From assembly GCA_012845835.1 (NCBI GenBank), contig JABAKD010000028.1, forward strand, positions 4,585,090-4,649,089: a DNA stretch of 64,000 nt, written 5' to 3'. The position numbers were made by a program, and so were the translations under genes. How positions within the stretch are numbered: position 1 is the first letter of the stretch; each line of letters starts with the position of its first letter. This DNA comes from Undaria pinnatifida. Taxonomy: Eukaryota > Sar > Phaeophyceae > Laminariales > Alariaceae. The notes under the pieces are model-generated. The model searched no databases and was not told the origin of the DNA. It saw only the letters and a program-made list of their open reading frames with translations. Below are positions 21,509-31,576 of the stretch, in pieces.

Positions 21509-21579
21509 TGTTGAACTATCAAAATAACCATTCATAATGTCGTCAGCGAGCACGCTTGAAAAAGACAAATACAAAGTTG

Positions 21580-21930
21580 GTGAGAATCGAACTCACGACA
21601 CATAACACTACCTACTGTCACATGACTCAGTAAAACTCACAGTGGGTTATGCAAAAAACAACCATATGTTTTCGAGTTCGTTAATTAATTCTCACCGACT
21701 TCGTGAGAGGGATCTCCGGAGCTATCCCCTCTCCACGTACTACAGTTAGTCGTACTCAGGAGAACACTAACAACTGTCATGACCATCCAGAACGTCTCCT
21801 GCGCGCACGCTGCTGAATACCAAATATATCTGGGTGATAATCGTACTCACGACACGTCCTTCGTTGGTTATATAACGCTATAATACCCACTGAACTGAAA
21901 GGCAACGACGCACAGCAGTAGTAGCTACGA
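21580..21930 (-). repeat. Two tRNA-derived (SINE-head-like) sequences
   Basis: On the minus strand, GTGAG TTCGATT CTCAC at about 21580-21597 and GTGAGTACGATTATCACC at about 21850-21868 resemble tRNA T-arms. Each is preceded by GTGTCGT and, 40-50 bases earlier, by A-box-like words (AGGTAGTGTTATG; TTCAGTGGGTATTATAG). Neither folds into a full tRNA with matched acceptor strands by eye. Pol III-derived repeat heads are the likeliest explanation. Confidence 0.4.
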
Positions 21931-22419
21931 TAGGACAAGCGCTTCGAGGCGGCCATGAAAAAAGCATCGTCGGGAAGAAATTATATGCCAAATTGCAAGT
22001 GATGCCAATTTGGAAATGTTGTCCCTTGACTCAATTGTTCAAACTCTACATATTATATGCCAAGATCCAAGAATAGCTCGAGCGTATACCGCCCCCCAAA
22101 AAAAAAAAAAAACGCACTTCTCGCTTTGTCTCATTCAGCGTCTATCCGCGTTCACGTCGAGTTGCAGAACGGATAAGGCAGGGCGAGGGGCGTTGGAGCC
22201 GCACCCCGAAGACGACGCTCGAACGAAGCGATTTGATAAAAAAAAATCCAGTCCGAGAATCCCATACTGAGGCCGAGACGAAAAAACCTCCTGACCGAAT
22301 GCAAAAAAAAAAGAATGATCATATACTTCGAAGTACCAGGTATACATTTATTTATAGTATTAATATTATTTTTCAATCTTGTTGGTCTTTTCTATTTTTT
22401 CTGTTTTACTGATGATAGC

Positions 22420-22682
22420 GTTGAGACGACAATCCGTCAACGACGCCTCCTTTTCGCGGGAGCTGTACAACAGACGACCAATGAGCGACTGATCCATCGC
22501 GTGCTGTTCGGGACATTGACCGGTGGGGTGAACCCGCGACCAGGCCCAGAGTCTAGCAGAGGACATCAAGGTATTCAAAGCCATCGAGGGGTCCATGGAT
22601 GATGGCTCCCCTTTGCTGTTCGGAGTAGAGACTGCTGTGCGAACTAGCACCGGGGGATCGTCGACGCAGCGGACCGCTTGAT
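22420..22682 (+). pseudogene. Second LINE C-terminal fragment
   Basis: Encodes DDSVETTIRQRRLLFAGAV, homologous in position and sequence to FESVEVIVRKRRILFAGFV in the 19931 fragment, then ERLIHRVLFGTLTGG. After a frameshift the frame AEDIKVFKAIEGSMDD follows. It is a short decayed piece of the same class of element. Confidence 0.6.
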
Positions 22683-23089
22683 GGCGAGATGGCACAGGGG
22701 GCACGTGGCGGAGAAGAGTCGGCTATGTACACCTCACAGCAGAGGACGCGAAGAACAGCAACAAAAATGGGAAACCGGGGGGGGGGGGCAGCCGTACTGA
22801 TACAGCTGCATGTAGATGAATGCAGAATCGAAATGATAGATCGTGTAGCAAGGCATCAGTTCGATTAATAAGTGGAGCGTGTGCTACTACAGCTATTAAT
22901 ACTATTATATTTGTTATTTCTATCATGTTAATAGTATAAATACTAATCATAGTATAGCCCCGAATCCCCTACGGGGTAGTTTCTGCTTTGTTAGTTTTCG
23001 TCGAGTTTAAGGGGGGGGGCGAGAAGGCGACAACAGTATAGACAAGTGTTGTCGTTCTTTCTTTATACTCCGGAGTATATTTTTTATTT
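22683..23089. other. No recognised feature
   Basis: AT-rich with a short G run at 22776 and another at 23010. No exon, RNA or repeat family member recognised. Confidence 0.4.
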
Positions 23090-23357
23090 ATTTATTTATT
23101 AAAATACACTCCAGCTGTGAGATCGAATATTTTGTCGAAACTCATCTTTGCAAGCTGTGTATGATACTCCGGTCGCGCGTATCACGGGTTGTGTGTCCTC
23201 ATGAAGGATATAGGTCGGTGACTTCCCTTGCAACCGCAGTGTAGCTATCAGGGTCAACAGGGCGATGTTAGGCAGTCTGTGCGCGGAAACTATAAAACCC
23301 GTTTCTGAGGGGGACAAAATGTGACAGCTAGCTGTGGAAGGAAATTCATCCGTTCAT

Positions 23358-23737
23358 AAATCGACACACGACGCGTATGAAAATACGTGGAAGTGTGGTG
23401 AGCTTAGACCAAGGCTACGGTAGGGGGGGTACCCCCATTTCCACTGGTGTGCTTGAGCCACTCGCACGAGTAGCTCTGTACCCTACGGATAAAGATGGTT
23501 TAATAGCAACTTGGTTTGCCGCAGCTTAGATCACCTTTGCATTGCGGATTGATTTCGTCAATGTAAAACATAAAGAAAACATAAGATTGCATAGAACAAA
23601 GGGGTTACTCGCGCGAGTGACCCCTAGCCACTGAAATAAAAGGCCCAAAAGGGGATCCCCCTACCGTAGCCTGGGTCGCTAACGCTTTATTTTTCCCCAT
23701 CCGCCGGAGGATAAAAAAAAAAAAAAAAAAAGCATCC
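23358..23737 (+). mobile_element. Structured poly(A) retroposon, copy 2, with target duplication and MITE insert
   Basis: After removal of the MITE (23406-23674) this is the same ~85-base sequence as 12372-12450, with a poly(A) run at 23711-23730. CATCCGTTCAT occurs immediately before it (about 23346) and immediately after the tail (about 23733), an 11-base target-site duplication. That is direct evidence of retroposition. One base change in the stem turns a C-G pair into a U-G pair, keeping the fold. Confidence 0.75.
23406..23674 (+). mobile_element. MITE family M, copy 1
   Basis: Inverted ends GACCAAGGCTACGGTAGGGG and, on the other strand, GACCCAGGCTACGGTAGGGG, flanked by GCTTA and GCTAA. 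It contains two internal palindromic words, CACTCGCACGAGT and CACTCGCGCGAGTGACC style, one near each end. The site without insert is seen in the retroposon at 12372. About 269 bp, non-coding. Related copies lie at 38461 and 51731. Confidence 0.8.
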
Positions 23738-24660
23738 GTTCATCAAGTGAATCCTGTAAGTCGAATAACCGGTGAGGGGAGGGCGGAGTTTTGAAAGACG
23801 TGGGGGGCTGGTTTTGATCAAAAGGGAGCGGGGTTGGGGGGGGGGGTGGAAGGGAAGGGGGGGGGGGGGAACAGGGACAGGCGGAGCAGCTCAATTTGTG
23901 CGTGGGAACAATTCATGGGGCGGGGGGGGGTGTTGGGGCAGGGGGGGGGCGGGTGGGGCAGCTCAATCTGTGCGTGGAAACTATACATTCTTGCAAGGGC
24001 ATAAATTTGACGGCTTAAAAAAGATTGCACCAAAAAATCATGTATATATCCTGTAAGTCGCACAATCAGTGAGTAGAGGGCGGAGTGTTCGAGGGGGTGG
24101 GGGTGGGGTGGGGTGAGGGGAGTGGGGAGGTGGGGGGTGGGGGAGGGGGGGGGGGGGGGAGGTGGGAAGGGCTTTAGGTGGCATAGATGTAGGGGCTTGC
24201 TATACGTGTGGTGCTAGGTGGTGGTGCGGGTGGTGGGGAAGGAGGGGCCGTTCGGGGCGGGGGGGGGGGGGGGGCGGAGGGGGGGGAAAGCAGTGGCATG
24301 AATGGCTCTAGAAAGATAATGAGGTGATGTCCAGTGCGTGCAGTGTTTATTACTCTGGCGGATTTCGATATTAGGTGGGGCGTTTGAGCAAGGGAGAGCG
24401 AGACAAGGGAGGGAGGGGGCGGTGGGGGGGAAGGGTTTTTAGAAGGTTTAGGTTACTTATAATATCATTAAAACACACTCCGGTTGTGAGATCAAAGATA
24501 TGTAGGGGTTTGTTATACGCGTGGTGCTAGGTCTAGGCGATCGTGCGGGTGGTGGGAAAGGAGGGGGTGTTGGAGGGGGGGGGGTTGAGGGGGGGGGCAG
24601 GGGGAGAATGGATGAAAAATACGTCATTGATGGTTAGAAATGTATATATATATATTTTAG

Positions 24661-25057
24661 GGTATTTTTTATTATTTTATTTTATTTTATTTTTTATTCT
24701 TTTATTTATTCATTTATTTTTATTAATTACTGAGTATCTATGTTCTCCTTTCATTATCTTTCTTCATTTCTTCATTTCTTCATTTCTTCATTTATTTTTT
24801 TTCCTTTCTATTATTATTACTTCGTATTTTCTTTTGTTTTCTTCTTTCTTTTTGTTTTCTTCTTTTTTTGGTCTGGCTTGTTTTGTCGTGTTCTCGTACC
24901 GTACGCTGGCATTTCACATGCTTTACCTTGATGAATTTTATCTGTTTGGTTTACTTTATCTCACAGTATTCTGTGGCCACATATAATATTTTGTATCTGT
25001 CTAGTTTAGTGCCCCCGTTATCTATTAATAGTGTGGTTACCCTCGAATACTACTATT
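24661..25057. repeat. AT-rich tract with (TTTCTTCA)n
   Basis: Starts with TTTTATTTTA-type repeats, then four to five tandem copies of TTTCTTCA at about 24757-24795, then T-rich sequence. Hydrophobic shadow frames only. Confidence 0.75.
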
Positions 25058-25160
25058 AATAGCGTTGGTCCTTGAATTCGATTCCCACCGTGTTGAGATT
25101 TGGACGGTATTTGCTAGCGTTGGTCCTTGAGTTCGATTCCCACCGCGATGAGATTTTGAC
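25058..25160 (+). repeat. Tandem tRNA-T-arm-like repeat
   Basis: Two copies of a ~57-base unit containing TAGCGTTGGTCCTTGA, TTCGATTCCCACCG and TGAGATTT. TTCGATTCC is a good B-box core. No complete tRNA is present. Confidence 0.6.
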
Positions 25161-25502
25161 ATTATTTGCAAAAATGCAAAAATAGAAAACGGATCAACTG
25201 CTGAGTGAAAGAGGTTAGAAACGTGGGTAGGTACAATTCGACGCGAGTCGACGAGGAAAGAAATTAGGAGTTCTTCTCGTGATGAAATGGAGGCACGTAC
25301 CGTAGGGGAAAGGGGGAAGGAGGGCCCGCTATGTGACCCCGGATCTGAGTTACTACTGGGAGGGAGTGCGAGAGTAGTAGCGCGAGGATGACAAATGGGA
25401 CAAGGAAAAAATAATAAGAAAAAGAATAGAAGTATTATTATGGTATTACCCTGGAAGCCTAAGAAAGCGTAAGATCTAGATACTGAAATAATACTAAGGG
25501 GT
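25161..25502. other. No recognised feature
   Basis: A minus-strand frame spans most of it, but composition and lack of motif give no support for a gene. Confidence 0.35.
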
Positions 25503-25735
25503 TTCACATGCCTTTGAAGGAATTTACGTCATGGAAAACGAGAATGATGCCTTTGCTTCGCGAATTTGCGCGCGTTGAGTTCGTTCGTGGCGTGAGAGGA
25601 ACTAATACAAGAAGAGCTGTTTTCACATGCATCTGAAGGCATCTACGTAATAATGGAAAACGAAAATGACGCCTTTGCTTCTCGAACTTGCACGCGTTCA
25701 GTTCGTTCGTGGCGTGAGAAGAACTAATACCAGAG
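25503..25735. repeat. ~116-bp direct tandem duplication
   Basis: TTTCACATGC, ACGTCATGGAAAACGA / ACGTAATAATGGAAAACGA, ATGCCTTTGCTTC, TTCGTTCGTGGCGTGAGA and GAACTAATAC recur in order at 25503 and 25621. Function unknown. Confidence 0.85.
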
Positions 25736-26124
25736 CTTGCCTAGTACAAGTGAGTGACCAACGTGGAAACTACCTAGTAGAGAGACCTGCAATGAAAGGG
25801 CTGTCTGTGTCGGAAACAGTCCCTAGTCTCACAATACATGGCGTCGTCGAAATCTGGACATTCTCTCTTAGCAGCTTTCCCTTCGTTTCTATCGCTCGTT
25901 GCTCCCACTTACGAGTAGAGTACGGAGCAAGCTCTTTCTTGTATTATTTTCCCCGTCCACCGATGACCAAAACCTGGCACGGGCTCCTCACGTCCCTCTG
26001 AGACGAGCAGAGTGACCCAGGAAGAACCCCTTGCCATAGACCAGCTCACCGCCGGTGCCAGCGAGCCCCCCCCCACCGACCACGCTCGCGAGGAGGGCCG
26101 CTCCTCCGGCGAAACTAGATTTTT

Positions 26125-26582
26125 TCAGGGCATGTCATGGGCCGAAAGTGCGGGCCGGACCGGGCCGGGCCAATCTGAAAATTGTCATGAGCCGCGCCGG
26201 GCCAGGCCGAGATTTTTGAAAATGTGACGGGCCGGGCCGGGCCGGACCGGGCCGAGAGTTTTGAAATTTTGGTGGGCCGGGCTGGGCCGGGCCGGCTGGG
26301 CCGCGGCCCATCATGTGAAAAATTGATGGGCCGGGCCGGGCCGCGGCTCATCGACTCGAAAGTTGATGGGCCGGGCCGGCCGTGGCCCATGAGATGTGGG
26401 CTTTACATGGGCCGCTCTGCCGACCCCATGAGGCGGCTCACGAGTTTTCACAGGCTGGCCCGGGCCGCGGCCCATGAAATGTGGTGTAATATTGCTGCTA
26501 TAATATGTGAGATGACGAAATCCACCCTGCCCATGACATAGCGCACGCGTTTTTGCGGGCCGGGCCGGGCCGGGGCCCATCA
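26125..26582. repeat. GGGCCGGGCC minisatellite array 1
   Basis: Roughly ten degenerate units of about 40-50 bases: GATGGGCCGGGCCGGGCCG, GCGGCCCATCA, TGTGAAAAATT. The GGCCCATC part is complementary to GATGGGCC, so each unit is itself a dyad. All long open frames here (Gly/Arg/Pro-rich) are artefacts. A second array lies at 33455-33975. Confidence 0.9.
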
Positions 26583-26583
26583 T

Positions 26584-26853
26584 ATGTTACGTGCGGTAAG
26601 TACTACTATGACGACTTCGACGTCCGCCCTGCCCATGCGAGGCAACCAACCCACATTTACTGGCCCAGACACGGGACGGCCCGCGTGTAACCTGTGCAAA
26701 TACAAGTCGCAGAAGAGCGATTTACAGTCTGTTTCGCAGCAAAAAACAGCAACAACAGGCGAGGGAAACAAATGGATTCGATACTCGCGATATAAACACG
26801 TGTCTCAGCATACCAAGCACAACCCACTGTTGCTGCTGCCAGCGCCAGAGTAA
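26584..26853 (+). CDS. Possible BED-like zinc-finger frame, unrecognised
   Basis: An open frame of 89 codons starting right after minisatellite array 1. It contains RPACNLCKYKSQ and, 35 residues on, YKHVSQHTKH, a CxxC...HxxxH spacing reminiscent of BED fingers at the N terminus of hAT transposases. It ends in a plain stop and no transposase catalytic region follows. It could be a chance frame. Confidence 0.25.
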   Translation: MLRAVSTTMTTSTSALPMRGNQPTFTGPDTGRPACNLCKYKSQKSDLQSVSQQKTATTGEGNKWIRYSRYKHVSQHTKHNPLLLLPAPE

Positions 26854-27002
26854 ACTATACTCCGGACAGGAAGCAAGCAGAACCAAACAACAAACTGCCC
26901 TAAGAACCAACAGCGTATACTGCCCCATAAACAACCTTGACGAGAGTGCAGCTGCTCATCCACATGTTGTGGCCGATCACGTCTCACCAGCACCACACTC
27001 TT

Positions 27003-27245
27003 CTAGACCACATATCCTACATCCCCTTCAATAACAACCTGCGCCTTTGCAGCAAGGCTTCGTAGCGCCTCCGCGCGTGCGTGCTCCAGCTCTGGCTGTT
27101 CGTCAAAAAGGACGGCTGAGTGGCTGAAGCCCCCCACAAGAGAAGAAGCACCCTTCCCAACCAGCGTCTTGCAGAGGGAGGGTGGGGTCTCTGACGAAGC
27201 GCCGCCCACATGATGACTTCGCTGTTGACTCGATGTCGACGGCAC
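27003..27245 (-). CDS. Unrecognised coding-like frame, possible exon
   Basis: The frame SETPPSLCKTLVGKGASSLV, then FSHSAVLFDEQPELEHARAE and KAQVVIEGDVGYVV has protein-like composition and a GC content above its surroundings. I find no family. It may be one exon of a lost gene; upstream sequence to 27321 is also open. Confidence 0.25.
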   Translation of the reverse strand: MPSTSSQQRSHHVGGASSETPPSLCKTLVGKGASSLVGGFSHSAVLFDEQPELEHARAEALRSLAAKAQVVIEGDVGYVV

Positions 27246-27574
27246 CGTGACGTGTGCCAGAGGACTTCAGAGAAATGTAATCATGAACGGGTGTTAGAAG
27301 GAAATGTTGGATGCGTATCATGGTACCAACTGTTTCTTGTCTATACAGTACGAAGCACCAAGCAGATCATTGAAGTTATCAGATTTTTCTATAATTTGTA
27401 ACTTCAAATAATTGCAATGCACAGCACCAGTTTTACCAGGAATTCAACAATTTAGGACCTCTCCAGCAGTCTGTCGTCGTATACATTTCTTAGTATTATT
27501 TCTTGTGTCGAGTAACTACTCCGCTTTTCTATACGTAGCCGTCTGTTGTATACAGTATTATTATATAGGTAATA

Positions 27575-27850
27575 TTATAAAAATAAAAATACACTCCAGC
27601 TGTGAGATCGAAGATTTTGTCGAAACTCATTTTTGCAAGCTGTGTGTGATACTCTGATCGCGCGTATTACGAATTGTGTAGGTCGGCGACTCCCCTTGCA
27701 ACTACAGTGTAGCTATCGGGGTCAACAGGGTGATGCTAATCAGTCTGTGTGCGCGGAAACTATAAAACCCGTTTTTGAGGGGAACAACATATGACAGCTG
27801 CGGAAGGAAAGGCATCAGTTTATCAAGTGTATCCTGTAAGTCGAGGTAAT
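27575..27850 (-). mobile_element. R-family end, inverted
   Basis: TAAAAATACACTCCAGCTG, GTCGAAACTCATTTTTGC, TAGCTATCGGGGTCAACAGG and AACTATAAAACCCG in order; about 275 bases, truncated after TATCAAGTGTATCCTGTAAG. Confidence 0.75.
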
Positions 27851-28194
27851 ATATGATATTGTGATGAAATTCAAATTGACAACTTTTTGTTAATTCGTTC
27901 ATTTGCACTTTGTTTTCGAAGTTGTACTACATTAATGCGCAACCCCCCGCCCCGAGAGGGGGGTTGGAGATGGGAATACACCGGGGCTGCCCCGCCGGCA
28001 ACCCCACGCTAACATCCGTATGCACGAGTCAAATCCCAACCCAACTGGCGACATCGAACTCTCGACGCCAGCCTCCAGCACAAACTGGTAGTTGACCCGT
28101 ATTACGAATGTAGTCCCACCCCCCCCGCCCCCCCCTACTCGCGAGTCGTAGAGTGCACACGGGATAACACACTTCTTTGTAATTCTTCGTTTGC
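27851..28194. other. Flank of the tyrosine-recombinase element
   Basis: Contains an inverted pair CCCCGCCCCGAG / AGGGGGGTTGG around 27942-27970 and a C run at 28118. Possibly the 3' terminal region of the element to its right; no exact termini could be fixed. Confidence 0.35.
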
Positions 28195-29406
28195 CTAACT
28201 AGTCGGATCTAAGGGTGGGTTAACTCGCCCCCACTCGGTGCCCTGCCCCGGCTGAACCCCACCACTAATTACTTCCTGGGCCATAACGCTTGCTACCCAA
28301 CTGGCGTCCTTTCCGTGACTACGGACATACGTGTTATAAGCATTGGACGCCCATCGGCCCTCACGCTGCAACACCTCCGGTGTTGCACCCCCTGCCGACA
28401 AGTGCGTTGCGCCTCCAATCCTCAGGGAGTGCAAGGCGTACTCCTCCGCACGCACACCCGCCAACGCAAGCACTTTCTGCAAAGCTGTCGTCGCTTGATG
28501 TTGTGTCCACATGGACCATCTGCCATTACCAACGCCATACGCAACCAAGGGAGCCGAAGAGGGAAGAAACAAGTAACAAGACATCAACTCGATCATTAGA
28601 TTGACGGCGCCGCCACCTTCCCCCACGCGCATCGACGGACCCTTTCGCACACGCGTGGCAACCGCCCCTTTCCGCAGTTGGTCACCCTTCGACCCGCGAA
28701 ACCGAACCTCAACACGATCCGCGGTTGACCACTGCGCAACGGTAAGCTGAATATTTCCGCGAAAGAAGGCAACATCAGCACGCTGCATACAATAAGTCTC
28801 GTGAACTCGTAACCGGGTTTCCGCAAACATTTCTGACGCGCGAGTCAAGAAACAGAACGAAGCGCACAGGGCAAGCCACAAAACACGACCTCCGGTACGC
28901 CACCTGGGGATCGGCTTCTCGCCCGCAAGCAGCATATCCCACGAAACGGGCCGCCGCACGGTTGCCTGGTTGCCGACGTCGGCATACAAACGAGCGGCGC
29001 CTTTAAGGGCATTAGCAATCACGGGATGAGTGGTGTCGATCACAAAACCTCTCGAAATACGGTGGAAAAACTTGATAGCTGACAAAAGGCTCTCAATAGT
29101 TGCCGACCGCAATTTCTTGGTCTAAACGGCGTTCGCGACGTACTCAAACACATGCCAAACGTTGGCCATGCCATCTCGGCACCGCTCGAGAAACACTGGC
29201 AAGCCACAACGTGCCCGAAATTCTACCCATGCGCCAAAATGCCCCTGATAAGTGCGTTCAGACGAGGCCGCAATGGTGTGTCGCATGAGTTCGAGGCCAA
29301 CACCGAAGTACATAGGGATATGCCCGCTGCCTCCAGATCCTGCTCCTGCCACGGAATTTCCGGTCGAACAGCACGCACGCCACGCGAGCACGCCCCACAC
29401 CCCCAT
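28195..29406 (-). pseudogene. Tyrosine recombinase (DIRS/Crypton-type) with one in-frame stop
   Basis: One frame runs from 29406 to 28195 with a single TAG at 29122-29124. Upstream of it is a core-binding (SAM-like) segment with SSERTYQGHFGAWVEF. The downstream 305 residues show the catalytic signature: Arg in FLTRASEMF (~91), basic residues near 142-158, HSLRIGG (His ~228, Arg ~231), GRW (~252-254) and the Tyr nucleophile in YNTYVR (~259 or 262). Such enzymes recombine circular cDNA or DNA intermediates of DIRS-like and Crypton elements. With only one stop the gene was active recently, or the stop is read through. Confidence 0.85.
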
Positions 29407-29520
29407 CGCAGAGCTACCAACGCACGCCCACGCAGCCCCCCCCCTACGCCTTGGGTGGCCGGCCGGGCACCCGCTCCCCCGCTGGCCCCCGGCGCCGTCG
29501 CCGCTCTACCAACGGCAAGC

Positions 29521-31014
29521 TCAGCAGCCGCCCCCCAAGGTGTTGGCCCATCCAGAACCAGCGCCGCCACTACCACCCCCGGACCCATCGTGGTGCTCTG
29601 AGCGCAGCGCCAACGCCCGCGACCCACCAGCCGGCGCCGCCGAACTGCCACTGTCGCGAAGAGCATCAGGTGAAGTGGCGTCGGCCGGGGGAGCCGAATG
29701 GAAGAATTTGCAGTTGGAGAACCGGCACCGGCCCAGAGAAGCAAACTGCCGGAACTGGGCAGCGATTTTTTTCCGTGGTGTACCGGGGCTGGCCGGGTTG
29801 CTTTTCCTCTTGGACGGCCCGTCCTGGCTGTCGCGGGGGACGTGAAATCCTCCGACGAGCTTGAGCACGTCGCCCCCGCTAGAGCAAAAGGCGCTCGTGC
29901 ACTTGAACGAGGGCACGGGCGGCATCGAGAACGTGAAGTCGGACGGAGGGGGCACCATCGGCGGACGGACTTGCTGTGCAAATCGCATGAGGTCGTTGAC
30001 CCACAGGCAAAGACCGTCGTTTACCATCTCACTCATGACAGCCCGCGCCGCGGGGCCAGAGAACAGGATGAATATTGCCCAGGGTGTGTTGGCGTAGGTC
30101 GGCAGACGCTGACGTGAAGGCGGCATCGATCGTTGCCACCCTCTCCCGGCAATAGCGGTCGCCGTCGCTGTCGAGGGAAACCCCAAGAAACAGAACCGCC
30201 ACAAGAGCCTGGCGCAAGAAACCGAGGCGGTCAGCGACCATCAGCATGTGGTCGACCATCCCTTCCGCCCGCGACCCGTACGCACGAACGTCAAAGTCAC
30301 AGATCGCGCGGAGCCGGGTAGCCACTGCCGTCGTGACGTTGACGGCCTCGCCTACGAAGGGCTGGATATCCGCCGCCGAGTCGCCAATGTTGGGAGGTAT
30401 GTGCCCGCGGAGCACCCAATGTTTTCTGGACGCCATCTTTTTCCAGAGCGCCGTGTCGTCAGTTTACTGCGACTTTTGGAGTTGGCGCTCCGTCACGTCC
30501 CCACTGTTCCGCGAGGCCGGCTGCCGATCGGCAAAGTTGTTCATGAGCTGCTGGAGCATGGCCTCAACGTTCTCGGTTTTAGACGCGCCACCAGCCACCG
30601 CATCCTGCAGGGTTTCAAAGGAGGCGAGCAGTTGATCCATCGTCGACTTGAGGCGGAACACGTCTCTGTATATCCGAGCAAACTCGCCAGACACCTGCCC
30701 TTGCTAGTGCAGCACTTCAGCCGATGTTACCCCCACAGCCTCGGACACAGCGGGACTGGGGCCGAGCAAAAATGGTGCCGTGGTGGCAGACGCAGCAGTA
30801 GCAGCAGTCGAAGCGGCTGCGGCACGGCGACCTTTGGACTCAACTTGCACAGCAGCCAGAGCTTCGGCACGGCTAGCGTCGACCCCAGCTGTACAGCAGC
30901 AACAGCAGCATAAGCCTCTGCCTCGACGCGCGTAGCAGCCGAGGCGGCCTGATTAGGACCGCGTACAGCAGCAGCCACGAGAGCTTCAGCCTCCGGTGAC
31001 TTGCACTCCTCCAT
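29521..31014 (-). pseudogene. Gag-like frame of the tyrosine-recombinase element
   Basis: From a Met at 31014 (MEECKSPEAEALVAAAVRG), an Ala-rich N-terminal region is followed by a coiled-coil-like segment (RLKSTMDQLLASFETLQDAV). After a TAA at 30464-30466 the same frame continues (DDTALWKKMASRKHWVL). A frameshift near 30060 leads into RFAQQVRPPMVPPP and a GRCRFSNCKFFHS finger resembling the last part of a CCCH motif. This order, coiled coil then finger immediately upstream of the recombinase, fits a nucleocapsid-like ORF1. At least two shifts and two stops make it a pseudogene. The gag role is inference. Confidence 0.5.
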
Positions 31015-31576
31015 CGTCGGGGAGCAACTTAAACTAGTCTGTATCACACCTTGGATCTGTAGCTTTGACTCTGCTCCCCTACGCGCTCCGCGTGCAGGTC
31101 GTCGCCTACACAGCTGGGCCAGGTGTACCCAATGATATCGCTCATACGAATATGAATTACCGCATTGATCTGATTGGTCAAACTTTGTACGTACGTACAA
31201 AGTGGAAGATTGGGTCGCAGACGCAATCTGGATTTTGTTGGAAAGTGAGAATTGAGGTGTTCTTCCATGATTGGTTATCGTGACGTATTGTACCGAGGAC
31301 ACAGTCAACCTTTGAGCAGTCTTCTCCTTGCTGCTGTTGTGGGAGTATACAATACGTACAGCAGAAGGGGTACACGTAGGGCCGCCTGATCGCACGACTC
31401 AAAGACAGCGTGCAGTGGAGGAAGCGGACGGCGGCAGCTACGCAAGAATAGTGACTGGCTAGCCAGTGGTTTTTCTCCCGCCCACCCGCCGCTTTTCTTT
31501 CGAAGGTGGGGGAACGGAGATCAACTACGCGTGTGTGTAAATTATAGGCCAGTTGTCTATTCTCATTTTTTTTTTT
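31015..31576. other. 5' flank of the recombinase element, no gene seen
   Basis: No supported feature; TACGTACGTACAAAG palindrome at about 31188. Short open frames only. Confidence 0.4.

Larger units (their letters stand above)
23090..24660 (-). mobile_element. R-family copy, inverted, with nested SINE-like element and MITE
   Basis: Reads as the reverse complement of the R copies at 14-19 kb: terminus at 23097, TAGCTATCAGGGTCAAC, GAAACTATAAAACCCG, then poly(G) modules at 23830-24290 and 24570, and the TAGGTCTAGGCGATCG module at 24528. A poly(A) retroposon (23358-23737) interrupts it, and that is itself interrupted by a MITE. No coding frame. Confidence 0.75.

Noticed and set aside
29223-29981. 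252-residue minus frame overlapping gag and recombinase
   Set aside because: It overlaps frames with recognisable motifs in another phase and is Arg/Ala/Pro-rich as expected of a GC-rich shadow.
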